Below, in pieces: positions 15,873 through 21,589 of a DNA stretch of 25,800 bases. A model generated the notes under the pieces. That model searched no databases, was not told the origin of the DNA, and saw nothing but the letters and a program-made list of their open reading frames with translations. This stretch comes from Donghicola sp036139795. Lineage in GTDB: Bacteria > Pseudomonadota > Alphaproteobacteria > Rhodobacterales > Rhodobacteraceae. The position numbers and the translations under genes were made by a program. Where the stretch lies: the NCBI GenBank assembly GCA_036139795.1, contig JAYZYX010000336.1, positions 1-25,800 of the forward strand. Reading direction: 5' to 3'. How positions within the stretch are numbered: the stretch's first letter is position 1; every line of letters begins with the position of its first letter.

Positions 15873-15904
15873 TGGCCTAAAAGATGCAGAGCATTTGTCG
15901 TTGA
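15873..15904 (+). promoter_or_regulatory. Likely flagellar promoter of the fliS operon (sigma-54 or sigma-28)
   Basis: TTGGCCTAAAAGATGCA (15872-15888) has GG-N10-GC spacing as in sigma-54 promoters, though the -24 box is less perfect (GGCCT instead of GGCAC). Overlapping it, TAAA (15878-15881), 15 bases, GTCGTTGA (15897-15904) fits the FliA pattern with 5 of 8 matches in the -10. One of the two probably drives fliS. Confidence 0.5.
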
Positions 15905-15945
15905 TTCTAATACGAAACACAGCGTCAAGGTCTTCGGAGGAAGTT

Positions 15946-16344
15946 ATGAATTTTGCTCTTGCCAGATCCCGGTATCGTCAAACCGAAGCCGTCTCGGCCC
16001 CTGAGGTCGAAGATCCTCATGAGGTGATCATGATCACGCTGCGCGAGCTGGAGCGTTCGATGTCGGTGATGGCAACCGCTTATGAGGCGGGCAAGAAGGT
16101 TCCTGACGATCATCTCAGCCGTGGCCTGACCGCTATCTACATCCTGCAAAGCAGCCTGGACTTTGAAAAGGGCGAAGACATCGCCGTTAGCTTGTTCCAG
16201 CTGTATGAATACGCCCGCCAGCAGATCCTGTGCTGCATGCGCCGCGAAGAAAACAGCGACATCGTTGTTGCCCGTGACTGCATCACGGACATCCTTTCCG
16301 CATGGCGCCAGATCGGCAGCCAGACCGTGAGGGTTCAAGGGTGA
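15946..16344 (+). CDS. fliS: FliS-like flagellin export chaperone
   Basis: The 132-residue helical protein matches FliS: DPHEVIMITLRELERSMSVM near the N-terminus, then LTAIYILQSSLDFEKGEDIAVSLFQLYEYARQQIL, the conserved FliS helices where the usual form is LxxSLDxxxGGxxxxxLxxLYxYxxxxL. FliS binds the flagellin C-terminus in the cytoplasm and prevents early polymerisation. The ATG at 15946 follows GGAGG by 5 bases; an in-frame upstream start at 15865 has no ribosome site and would lie before the predicted promoter. It overlaps the next gene as GTGA. No flagellin or fliD gene is in the window. Confidence 0.87.
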   Translation: MNFALARSRYRQTEAVSAPEVEDPHEVIMITLRELERSMSVMATAYEAGKKVPDDHLSRGLTAIYILQSSLDFEKGEDIAVSLFQLYEYARQQILCCMRREENSDIVVARDCITDILSAWRQIGSQTVRVQG

Positions 16345-16667
16345 GCCGTAACGTCCTCCGAGCCATCACCGCGCGCCAGACCATCGAGCGTCTGGAGCGG
16401 ACGGTCGCGGAACTACAAGCGGCCGCCGAGGCTGGCGAGATTGATCGTCTGCCCGCGCTGGATCATGAATTGCGCTGTGCCGCTATGGCCGTCATCGGCA
16501 CTGTTCCTGCGGGTGAGTTGCCCGAGGAAGGCCAGATGGACAGCCTGAAGGAAGCTCTGCGGATTGTCGGGGAAACCCTGGACACGCTGGCCCTGCAACA
16601 AAAGGCGCAGAAGGCCCGTGATCATCAAGCCAACCGGCTGCGGCTGGCCTATTCGCGGAAGGATTAA
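16341..16667 (+). CDS. fliT: FliT-like flagellar chaperone
   Basis: The 108-residue, fully helical, charged protein starts at GTG 16341, overlapping the fliS stop (GTGA, 16341-16344). There is no signal peptide or membrane segment. The helix pattern (QTIERLERTVAELQAAAEAG, SLKEALRIVGETLDTLALQQKAQ) and its position straight after fliS fit a FliT-type chaperone, which in enterobacteria binds the cap protein FliD. The similarity is by size, helicity and context, not by a strong motif, so the name is tentative. The next gene starts 4 bases later. Confidence 0.6.
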   Translation: MSRNVLRAITARQTIERLERTVAELQAAAEAGEIDRLPALDHELRCAAMAVIGTVPAGELPEEGQMDSLKEALRIVGETLDTLALQQKAQKARDHQANRLRLAYSRKD

Positions 16668-16671
16668 GGGG

Positions 16672-16932
16672 ATGGCAGAGCGCAAGCCTTGTGAAACCTG
16701 CATGCGGTTGCGTGCGTTTCTGTTTATCGGGCTGGCGTTGGTCGTCCTGATCGGGCTGAAGCCCGCAGGGATCGTGCGGCTGGCGGGCTATCTGCCCGAT
16801 GCCAATGTCATCGCATCCCTGATGATGTTCGTCGGCGCTGGCATCTTTGCCGTACGCTACGCACGCTACATCAAGGAAGAAGGTACCGAGCGGGAAATTC
16901 CCCGCTCAGGACAGGCGCAGGGGCGCCGCTAG
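16672..16932 (+). CDS. Small membrane protein with an N-terminal CxxC motif
   Basis: The 86-residue protein starts at ATG 16672, with GGAAGG upstream and 4 bases after fliT. It begins MAERKPCETCMRLR, a CETC pair followed by a basic turn, then two membrane segments (AFLFIGLALVVLIGL, about residues 15-29; VIASLMMFVGAGIFAVRYA, about 46-64) and a polar tail rich in Glu and Arg. The CxxC could bind a metal or be redox active on the cytoplasmic side. I do not recognise the family. Its 3' end overlaps the convergent 59-residue ORF by 27 bases. The operon suggests a link to flagellin secretion or motor assembly. Confidence 0.75.
   Translation: MAERKPCETCMRLRAFLFIGLALVVLIGLKPAGIVRLAGYLPDANVIASLMMFVGAGIFAVRYARYIKEEGTEREIPRSGQAQGRR
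16888..16907. other. Hairpin at the convergence of the fliT and fliL operons
   Basis: GAGCGGG (16888-16894) and CCCGCTC (16901-16907) form a 7-pair stem with a 6-base loop. It lies in the last codons of the plus-strand membrane protein gene and at the stop of the minus-strand 59-residue ORF. Neither direction has a good T run, so termination would be weak. Confidence 0.35.
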
Positions 16933-17085
16933 GGCTGCGATCAGACCGCTCAGCGAGGTCCGTGCGCTGGCACGCGGTTGGCCATTCTTGTCGCAGTAGA
17001 CGGTCTCTACCATCATATACGGCAGATCATGGCCTTCGGTGGCCGGTGTGCTTTGAGTGGTGGCGGTGTCGATCATCATGTTCAT
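16906..17085 (-). CDS. 59-residue protein downstream of fliL, function unknown
   Basis: I chose the ATG at 17085 because GGAGAG lies 5 bases upstream; earlier in-frame starts (ATG 17112, TTG 17151) lack this. The product has a Thr-rich start, a central DLPYMMVETVYCDKNGQPRAS stretch with one Cys, and a hydrophobic C-terminal helix (LSGLIAALAAPLRL). It is not a family I recognise. It lies 72 bases after fliL on the same strand and probably shares its sigma-54 promoter. The good ribosome site is the main support. Confidence 0.5.
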   Translation of the reverse strand: MNMMIDTATTQSTPATEGHDLPYMMVETVYCDKNGQPRASARTSLSGLIAALAAPLRLS

Positions 17086-17157
17086 CGGGGCTCTCCGGTT
17101 TCGGGCGCGCATCAGGGCGCTTCGGGGCGATACCTGCAAGGGGCGGGCCAAGTGGCC

Positions 17158-17697
17158 TCAGGACCCCACAGCAAAATTCATAATCAGCACTTCGTAGACA
17201 GGATCGGGCACGTCGGGGGCCGACAGATCCTGGTTCAGCCGTTCGCGAAAGGCCTTGGGCAACCGCTTGCGCAGGTCATGCCAGTCCGATTGCGGCGGCA
17301 GGTTCGGGATGATGTCCAGAATGGTCTCGGCCAGCGGGGCGACGATGGGCTCGGCTGCGGATTTCAGCTTTTCGATGACGTCCTTGTTCATGTCATCGCG
17401 CACAGCCAGACCGATGTTGATGCTGACGGTACCGCCAAGCTCGGGGATCGTGGCGCGGATCGGGTTGATGATATCCAGATACATGCGCTGCGGGTCGGGT
17501 TTGACCTCGACCACCTCTTCGACGATCTCGTCTTCGGGTACGTCGGGGCGGGCAGGGCCGGTTTGCAGCGCATGGAAAAGACCGCCCGAGAACGCGCCGA
17601 TCACCACCAGCGCAGGCAGGATTCCCAGCAGCAAAGTCGTTTTGCCGCTGACGGCGCCGGGATCGACAGGGGGCTGGTCATCTGTCTCGTCAGACAT
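17158..17697 (-). CDS. fliL: Flagellar basal body-associated protein FliL
   Basis: The 179-residue protein has a short cytoplasmic start, one membrane segment (TTLLLGILPALVVIGAFSGGLFHAL, about residues 20-44), an acidic linker and a periplasmic domain ending PVYEVLIMNFAVGS, the FliL-type C-terminal strand (usually VxxVxFTxFxxQ). FliL surrounds or stabilises the stator units MotAB and is needed for swimming in R. sphaeroides. The ATG at 17697 has GAGGTGA upstream and a near-perfect sigma-54 promoter about 35 bases before it. The neighbouring divergent genes and flgT may belong to the same stator-related set. Confidence 0.88.
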   Translation of the reverse strand: MSDETDDQPPVDPGAVSGKTTLLLGILPALVVIGAFSGGLFHALQTGPARPDVPEDEIVEEVVEVKPDPQRMYLDIINPIRATIPELGGTVSINIGLAVRDDMNKDVIEKLKSAAEPIVAPLAETILDIIPNLPPQSDWHDLRKRLPKAFRERLNQDLSAPDVPDPVYEVLIMNFAVGS

Positions 17698-17730
17698 GGG
17701 GCATCACCTCGGGATTATTGCAACAACCCA

Positions 17731-17748
17731 GTGCAAATGCGGTGCCAA
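17731..17748 (-). promoter_or_regulatory. Sigma-54 promoter of fliL
   Basis: The minus strand reads TTGGCACCGCATTTGCAC, with GG and GC exactly 10 bases apart and both core boxes complete. This is among the best sigma-54 matches in the window. Transcription would start near 17721, about 24 bases before the fliL ATG. Confidence 0.88.
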
Positions 17749-17753
17749 GTTCC

Positions 17754-17797
17754 CCTTCGGACAGGTTTGCTAAAATTATCCCCGTCTTGTCCGAAGG
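17754..17797. repeat. 10-base inverted repeat between fliL and the NHLP-like gene
   Basis: CCTTCGGACA (17754-17763) and TGTCCGAAGG (17788-17797) are perfect inverted copies with 24 bases between. The left arm lies 5 bases upstream of the fliL -24 box and the right arm overlaps the possible -10 of the rightward promoter. No T run follows, so an operator is more likely than a terminator. Confidence 0.6.
17771..17797 (+). promoter_or_regulatory. Possible FliA promoter of the NHLP-like and Sel1 genes
   Basis: TAAA (17771-17774), 15 bases, then TCCGAAGG (17790-17797) matches the spacing and the CCGA core of FliA promoters but only 4 of 8 positions in the -10 box. A second weak option is TAAA at 17800 with CCCGA 16 bases on. 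Some rightward promoter is expected because the pair is divergent from fliL. Confidence 0.35.
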
Positions 17798-17853
17798 TAT
17801 AAATAGGGGAATTCTGTTCCCCGACCCAGCACTGCCCTGTTTGTGAGGATACG

Positions 17854-18333
17854 ATGGGAATGGCGATAGGATTGGCTCGGGTGTTCAGCCCGTTCAGGCG
17901 TCTATTCAGGCGGTCGGAGACGGCTGCGCAGACGGTCCTGCCCCCCTACGCCCCCGAGGACAACCTGCCCGCGGTCGAGACCTACGCCGCGCCGCAAGAG
18001 CCGCCCCAGAACGGGCATATCCCGCAAGAGGACTTTGTGCTGGTCCAGAAGATGACCCGCCTCATGAGCCTGACCGAGATCGAACGGCATTTGCCCAACA
18101 TCCTTGGTCGTGCGCTGGCGCGGGGCTGGATCGACAAGAATTTCCAGAGCGCCTTTATGGACGACCCAAAGGCGATGCTGTCCACCTATGACGTGCATCT
18201 GCCCGACGCCATCGCGATCGAGGTCGAGACCGAGCCGGGCAAGCGCCCGCGCATTGTGGTCTATGAACGGACCGTGTCGGGGACCAAGCGGCGGCTCTTG
18301 TATCTGCAACTGGTGATGATGGCCGGACGGTGA
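17854..18333 (+). CDS. Flagellar-locus protein with an NHLP / nitrile hydratase alpha-like domain
   Basis: The 159-residue protein has an amphipathic basic start (MGMAIGLARVFSPFRRLFRR), a Pro/Glu-rich linker to about residue 55, and a C-terminal domain from about 65. Residues 86-125 (ALARGWIDKNFQSAFMDDP, then KAMLSTYDVHLPDAIAIEV) closely follow the pattern of nitrile hydratase alpha and NHLP leader peptides: AkAWxDxxFkxxLLxDPkaALxxxGixLPegvxVxV. The nitrile hydratase metal-binding Cys motif is absent, there is no Gly-Gly cleavage site or Cys-rich core, and no peptide-modifying enzyme is nearby, so neither an enzyme nor a normal leader peptide is likely. ATG 17854 has GAGGAT 4 bases upstream. 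It overlaps the Sel1 gene as GTGA. A role in motor or envelope assembly is inferred from context only. Confidence 0.85.
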   Translation: MGMAIGLARVFSPFRRLFRRSETAAQTVLPPYAPEDNLPAVETYAAPQEPPQNGHIPQEDFVLVQKMTRLMSLTEIERHLPNILGRALARGWIDKNFQSAFMDDPKAMLSTYDVHLPDAIAIEVETEPGKRPRIVVYERTVSGTKRRLLYLQLVMMAGR

Positions 18334-18968
18334 AACGGATGATGCGACAGATGCTGGCCGCTGTGGCGGTCTCGGCCCTTATGACTGCGCCTGTGGGGGC
18401 AGATGATTTTGACGATGCGGTTGCGGCCTTCAAGGGTGGCGACACGGATCGGGCGATCATGCTGTTCAGCCGTCTGGCCGACACCAACGATGGCGCTGCA
18501 CAGGCCAATCTGGCGGTGCTTTATGCCTTGGGGCAGGGGATCACGCAGGATGACGCCGAGGCCTATTACTGGGCGTGGCGCGCGCGCTTTTCCGGCGAGC
18601 TGGCCGCGAAAGGCATGATCAAGCTTTTGAAGGAACGTCTGACCGAAGAAGGCCGTACCGAAGTGGCGGGCCGATTGATCACCGATCTGACGGATACTGC
18701 CGTGCGTGGTGATCTTGGCGCTTTGACAGCCATCGGCCGCGTTTACAGCGAGGTCAGCGAGCCTGCAAACCCGCCAGAGGCGCTATTGTGGTTCACGGTT
18801 GCTGCGGCCTTCGAGGCGCCTCATGCGGCGCTTTTCCGTGAAGGTACCAGTCAGGAAATCAGCAAGCAGGAGCGTCTGACCATTCAGGCCCGCGCCCGCC
18901 AGCTGTTCGCTGAATGGTGCAAAAAATTACCGGCAGAAAAACTGCCGGTAACCTGTCCATCCAACTGA
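18330..18968 (+). CDS. Secreted Sel1/TPR-repeat protein, possible motor accessory factor
   Basis: The 212-residue protein has a signal peptide (MKRMMRQMLAAVAVSALMTAPVGA, cleavage near residue 24) and Sel1-type helical repeats: AVAAFKGGDTDRAIMLFSRLADTNDGAAQANLAVLYALGQGITQDDAEAYYWAWRA and a second unit around GDLGALTAIGRVYSEVSEPANPPEALLWFTVAA. It should be periplasmic, or anchored if the signal is not cut. Vibrio MotX, a stator-associated periplasmic protein, is also a Sel1-repeat protein, and R. sphaeroides MotF is a small bitopic protein needed for rotation, so a motor function beside fliL is reasonable but not shown. It starts with GTG overlapping the upstream stop. Its last codons contain the terminator of the opposite operon. 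Confidence 0.85.
   Translation: MKRMMRQMLAAVAVSALMTAPVGADDFDDAVAAFKGGDTDRAIMLFSRLADTNDGAAQANLAVLYALGQGITQDDAEAYYWAWRARFSGELAAKGMIKLLKERLTEEGRTEVAGRLITDLTDTAVRGDLGALTAIGRVYSEVSEPANPPEALLWFTVAAAFEAPHAALFREGTSQEISKQERLTIQARARQLFAEWCKKLPAEKLPVTCPSN
18921..18951 (-). terminator. Terminator of the flgP-flgT-flgA-flgM operon, inside the Sel1 gene
   Basis: Read on the minus strand, TTACCGGCAG, loop TTTTT, CTGCCGGTAA, then TTTTTT forms a perfect 10-pair stem with a T run. It lies 37 bases after the DUF2802-like stop. On the plus strand no T run follows, so it works only leftward. It falls within the Sel1 coding sequence. Confidence 0.92.
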
Positions 18969-18987
18969 TGTAGATAAGGCGCAAACC

Positions 18988-19341
18988 TTAGTGTTTGCGG
19001 AAGGCCTGCATGGCGACCAACTCGTCCGCCGAGATGCCGGTCTTGCGCGAGATCTCAAGCCCGCTCTCGCCCTGACGGGCCAGGCTGATGGCTTGGTCGA
19101 TCATCCGCTCGCCGGCCAGCCACGCTACATCGGAACGGGTGTCCTTCATCAGATCGCTCATCTCTGCAACGGCGTCTTCCAGACGTTCCAGTCGATCACT
19201 CAACGTATCGGTCGCGGTCGCGGGGGCGGCCACGACAGCCTTTTTCGCGGCACGCTTGCGGCGTGCGACAAATGTCGCCCCAACAAAAGCTGCGAGAAGC
19301 AGACCTGCTGCGGCGGCAAGGTAAAGAAATTGGCTGGTCAC
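18988..19341 (-). CDS. DUF2802-like membrane-anchored protein with C-terminal HTH-like motif
   Basis: The 117-residue protein has one N-terminal membrane helix (FLYLAAAAGLLLAAFVGATFVA, about residues 5-26), a basic turn, a coiled stretch (SDRLERLEDAVAEMSDLMKDTRSDVAWLAG) and a C-terminal ISLARQGESGLEISRKTGISADELVAM, a helix-turn-helix-like end. This layout is that of DUF2802 proteins found in flagellar operons of gammaproteobacteria; their function is not known to me. The start is GTG at 19341 with a weak ribosome site (GGA). It follows flgM by 31 bases and is the last gene before the terminator. Family assignment is by pattern memory. Confidence 0.78.
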   Translation of the reverse strand: MTSQFLYLAAAAGLLLAAFVGATFVARRKRAAKKAVVAAPATATDTLSDRLERLEDAVAEMSDLMKDTRSDVAWLAGERMIDQAISLARQGESGLEISRKTGISADELVAMQAFRKH

Positions 19342-19372
19342 TGTGCGTGTTCCGTCTTTGGTTCGTATAAGG

Positions 19373-19681
19373 TCACATCATCAATTCGCGGTAGCCTTCG
19401 AAAAGACTGTCCGTGATACGGTCCAGATCCACCGGATAGTTACCGGAAGAAATGGCGGCCTTGATGCGTTTCACCGCTTCGACGTCGAAGGGGGGATTGG
19501 TTTCGTCAACGCTCGTCGGTTTCTGAATCGCAGCTGCACTCAGGCTGACGCTGTCAGTCGCAGCGGTTGCACCGACGCTACCGGCACTGGCAGCACCCTT
19601 GCTGCCGCTTGGGGCGGGCGTATCACCCTGCGTCTTCTGAATTCGGGCGCGGGCGAGGGACGGATTTATGGAGTCGACCAT
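19373..19681 (-). CDS. flgM: Anti-sigma-28 factor FlgM
   Basis: The 102-residue protein has an unstructured Ala/Gly/Ser/Thr-rich first half and the FlgM sigma-binding C-terminus: FDVEAVKRIKAAISSGNYPVDLDRITDSLFEGYREL. FlgM holds FliA inactive until it is exported through the finished hook-basal body. I chose ATG 19681 because GAGGAG lies 6 bases upstream; a longer frame from 19720 starts at a GTG with no such site. A FliA-type promoter overlaps the end of flgA, which gives the usual feedback control. The target, fliA, is at 25545. Confidence 0.93.
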   Translation of the reverse strand: MVDSINPSLARARIQKTQGDTPAPSGSKGAASAGSVGATAATDSVSLSAAAIQKPTSVDETNPPFDVEAVKRIKAAISSGNYPVDLDRITDSLFEGYRELMM

Positions 19682-19734
19682 AACTTTCTCCTCGGGTTGA
19701 AACTTAACGAGCAAACACACACTCTCGGACTCAT

Positions 19735-19761
19735 TAAACGGCGGTGTCTCAATTCATTTTA
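19735..19761 (-). promoter_or_regulatory. FliA (sigma-28) promoter of flgM
   Basis: On the minus strand TAAA (19761-19758), 15 bases, then GCCGTTTA (19742-19735) has the exact spacing and 6 of 8 matches to GCCGATAA. It covers the flgA stop codon; transcription would start near 19728, about 47 bases before the flgM ATG. Confidence 0.65.
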
Positions 19762-20453
19762 GTACTTACGGCCACTTTGTTACGTTCGCGGACGATAGCT
19801 TTGATGAGGCGGTCACTGCCTGTATTCCTTACTGCAATTATCTGGCCACGTTGCCCGTTCTCGGCCGCAATTCCTGTCGCTAAAATCGACATTCCTGCGG
19901 ATTCAAAAACGATCGCGACCGGAGTTCCCTCGGTCACGAGCCAGCTGATTTCCAAGTGACGGGCCAGAACCGGGCGACCTTCGCCCAAGTTTGTCATCAG
20001 CTTGCGGCCGATGACATTTTCCGGATCCGTCATGAGTCCTTCCAACGTGCCTTGGCCGATTGGTTTTAGGGCAAGATGGCGGGATTCTATCACTGTGCCC
20101 TTCGGCAAGCTTTCCGTTAGCGTTACCACCGGCTCACCCAAGGGGGCGGTCTGGGGATCATGGCGCTCGATCTGGGGCATGACGGCCGAGGTACGGACCG
20201 CGCGGGCCCATGCACTTGGGCTGTCACAGCGCAGTTCTACGGTCCGCCAGTTGCCCGAGCGGTTCGTGACCGAAGGTGTGGTGTCGCAGGCAGGAAAGCG
20301 ACGGAATTCGCTGACTTCCGGCTGGCCGGTCATACCTTCGGCAGCCATAGCGGTCTGCACCAGCGAGGCGATCTCGATGTGATCCAGACCGTCTGCATAA
20401 GGCTGCGCCATTGCGCCCATAGGCAGCAAGGCCAAAGCAAGGGCGCGTAGCAT
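19749..20453 (-). CDS. flgA: Flagellar P-ring assembly chaperone FlgA
   Basis: The 234-residue product has a signal peptide (MLRALALALLPMGAMAQ) and the FlgA SAF-like region: LPKGTVIESRHLALKPIGQGTL, then VIGRKLMTNLGEGRPVLARHLE and GTPVAIVFESAGMSILATGIAAENGQRGQIIAVRN. The last segment is the C-terminal FlgA signature (GxxGxxIxVxN). FlgA helps FlgI form the P ring in the periplasm. The ATG at 20453 overlaps the flgT stop (TGATG); a GTG one codon earlier is also possible, and GGAGG stands 7-10 bases upstream of either. It shares the flgP operon. Confidence 0.92.
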   Translation of the reverse strand: MLRALALALLPMGAMAQPYADGLDHIEIASLVQTAMAAEGMTGQPEVSEFRRFPACDTTPSVTNRSGNWRTVELRCDSPSAWARAVRTSAVMPQIERHDPQTAPLGEPVVTLTESLPKGTVIESRHLALKPIGQGTLEGLMTDPENVIGRKLMTNLGEGRPVLARHLEISWLVTEGTPVAIVFESAGMSILATGIAAENGQRGQIIAVRNTGSDRLIKAIVRERNKVAVSTKMN

Positions 20454-21586
20454 CACAGTCCCGCCTCCATAAAGTAGACCAGACGGCCCGCGTAGCTAGA
20501 GGCGCTGCGGCTGGGGTCCAAGGGGCGCAGGGTGGCGCGACCGTTTTCAAGCTTGGTGATCTCCAGCAGGCCAAAGCTGTCGTTGGGATCATCCACTACG
20601 GCCAATGCGCCGCGAGTGATGCCATGGCTGGCGCCGATAGGCACGCTCAGGCTTTTGCCAGCCAGCGCCAGACGGGCCGAGGGCGGCTCGCATCCCAGTG
20701 CCGACAGGACGCTGTTGAATTCTTTCAGCACACCGTTCGACAGCATCCCCTCGGCGGTGGTGCGGTTGCGCAGGGTTAGCTGGTGCAGTGTGGTGTTCTT
20801 GGGCAGCGGCGCGGTGCGGCTGATGCGGTGGCGGCGGATGTTGCCGTTGCTTTCCTTGAAGGCCAGATCCACGTTCAGCACGATAGCCTTCATGGCGTTG
20901 GACAGCACGACGTCCACATCGAAGGTGGTGCTAAGGATGTGATCGCCCTTGGCCGCAGTCGGAGCGGTACCGGTCATTAGCGCGTTGTAATTCATCCCCG
21001 TCGGGACCGAGCTGGCCGGCTGCCCTGTCGAAGAGGTGGCAATCACGCGCTCGAGCTTGGTGGCGCGGTTGCGCTCAACGGTGCGCATCATGTCGTTAAA
21101 CATGGTCTGGCTCATCTCGGCGGTCCAAGCCGGCGCTGCCGGAGAGATGCTGTAATTCGGCATGGTGGCTGTGATTAGCAGGCTGCGGCTGCCGCCACAG
21201 ATGCCCGCAGGCACGGGGCCGACCAGCGCCTTGACCCGTACACGCCAGAGGTTGCCGTCAAAAGTGCTGTCCAGAACCTTGTGGCTTAAGACCTGACCTT
21301 TGGCCAGCAGCAGGGCGCGATCGGCCTGCACAACGCTTTTGTCCACGAATGTGTAGCCGCGAAGGGTTGCGCCCCCTTGCATTGCCGCCGCAACAAGCGC
21401 GTCCAGCAGGGCGCGGCGTTTGGCCGTGTCCTGCGTGTCCCCCCGTGTCATGGCCGAATGGCCCCATGCCTCGACCCAGATGGCCTGATCCTTTGAACCC
21501 GCAAAGGCAGGGCGCATAGTCAGGAACACCAGAAGGGCGATCAGCAACAGGCCAGAGGTCGCAACAACACGCGAAAGGGACAGCAT
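20453..21586 (-). CDS. flgT: Periplasmic flagellar motor protein FlgT
   Basis: The 377-residue protein has an N-terminal signal or anchor (LLLIALLVFLTMRPAFAGS, ends near residue 31) followed by IWVEAWGHSAMTRGDTQDTAKRRALLDAL, a domain like the N-terminal FlgT/LPP20 fold seen in Vibrio FlgT. A central part (about 150-260) and a C-terminal beta-rich part (GASHGITRGALAVVDDPNDSFGLLEITKLENGRATLRPL) follow, the latter resembling the FlgT C-terminal SH3-like domain. In R. sphaeroides a distant FlgT interacts with MotB and FliL and is needed for rotation. It starts 3 bases after flgP and overlaps flgA. The name relies on domain order and context. Confidence 0.8.
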   Translation of the reverse strand: MLSLSRVVATSGLLLIALLVFLTMRPAFAGSKDQAIWVEAWGHSAMTRGDTQDTAKRRALLDALVAAAMQGGATLRGYTFVDKSVVQADRALLLAKGQVLSHKVLDSTFDGNLWRVRVKALVGPVPAGICGGSRSLLITATMPNYSISPAAPAWTAEMSQTMFNDMMRTVERNRATKLERVIATSSTGQPASSVPTGMNYNALMTGTAPTAAKGDHILSTTFDVDVVLSNAMKAIVLNVDLAFKESNGNIRRHRISRTAPLPKNTTLHQLTLRNRTTAEGMLSNGVLKEFNSVLSALGCEPPSARLALAGKSLSVPIGASHGITRGALAVVDDPNDSFGLLEITKLENGRATLRPLDPSRSASSYAGRLVYFMEAGL

Positions 21587-21589
21587 GGA

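Noticed and set aside
14630..15928. 432-codon minus-strand frame crossing the end of the giant CheA gene
   Set aside because: It runs antisense across the operon terminator and fliS promoter; the His/Gln-rich product matches no family.
17806..17822. Hairpin GGGGAA-TTCTG-TTCCCC before the NHLP-like gene as a terminator
   Set aside because: Only six pairs and no T run; it may be leader structure, but termination is not supported.
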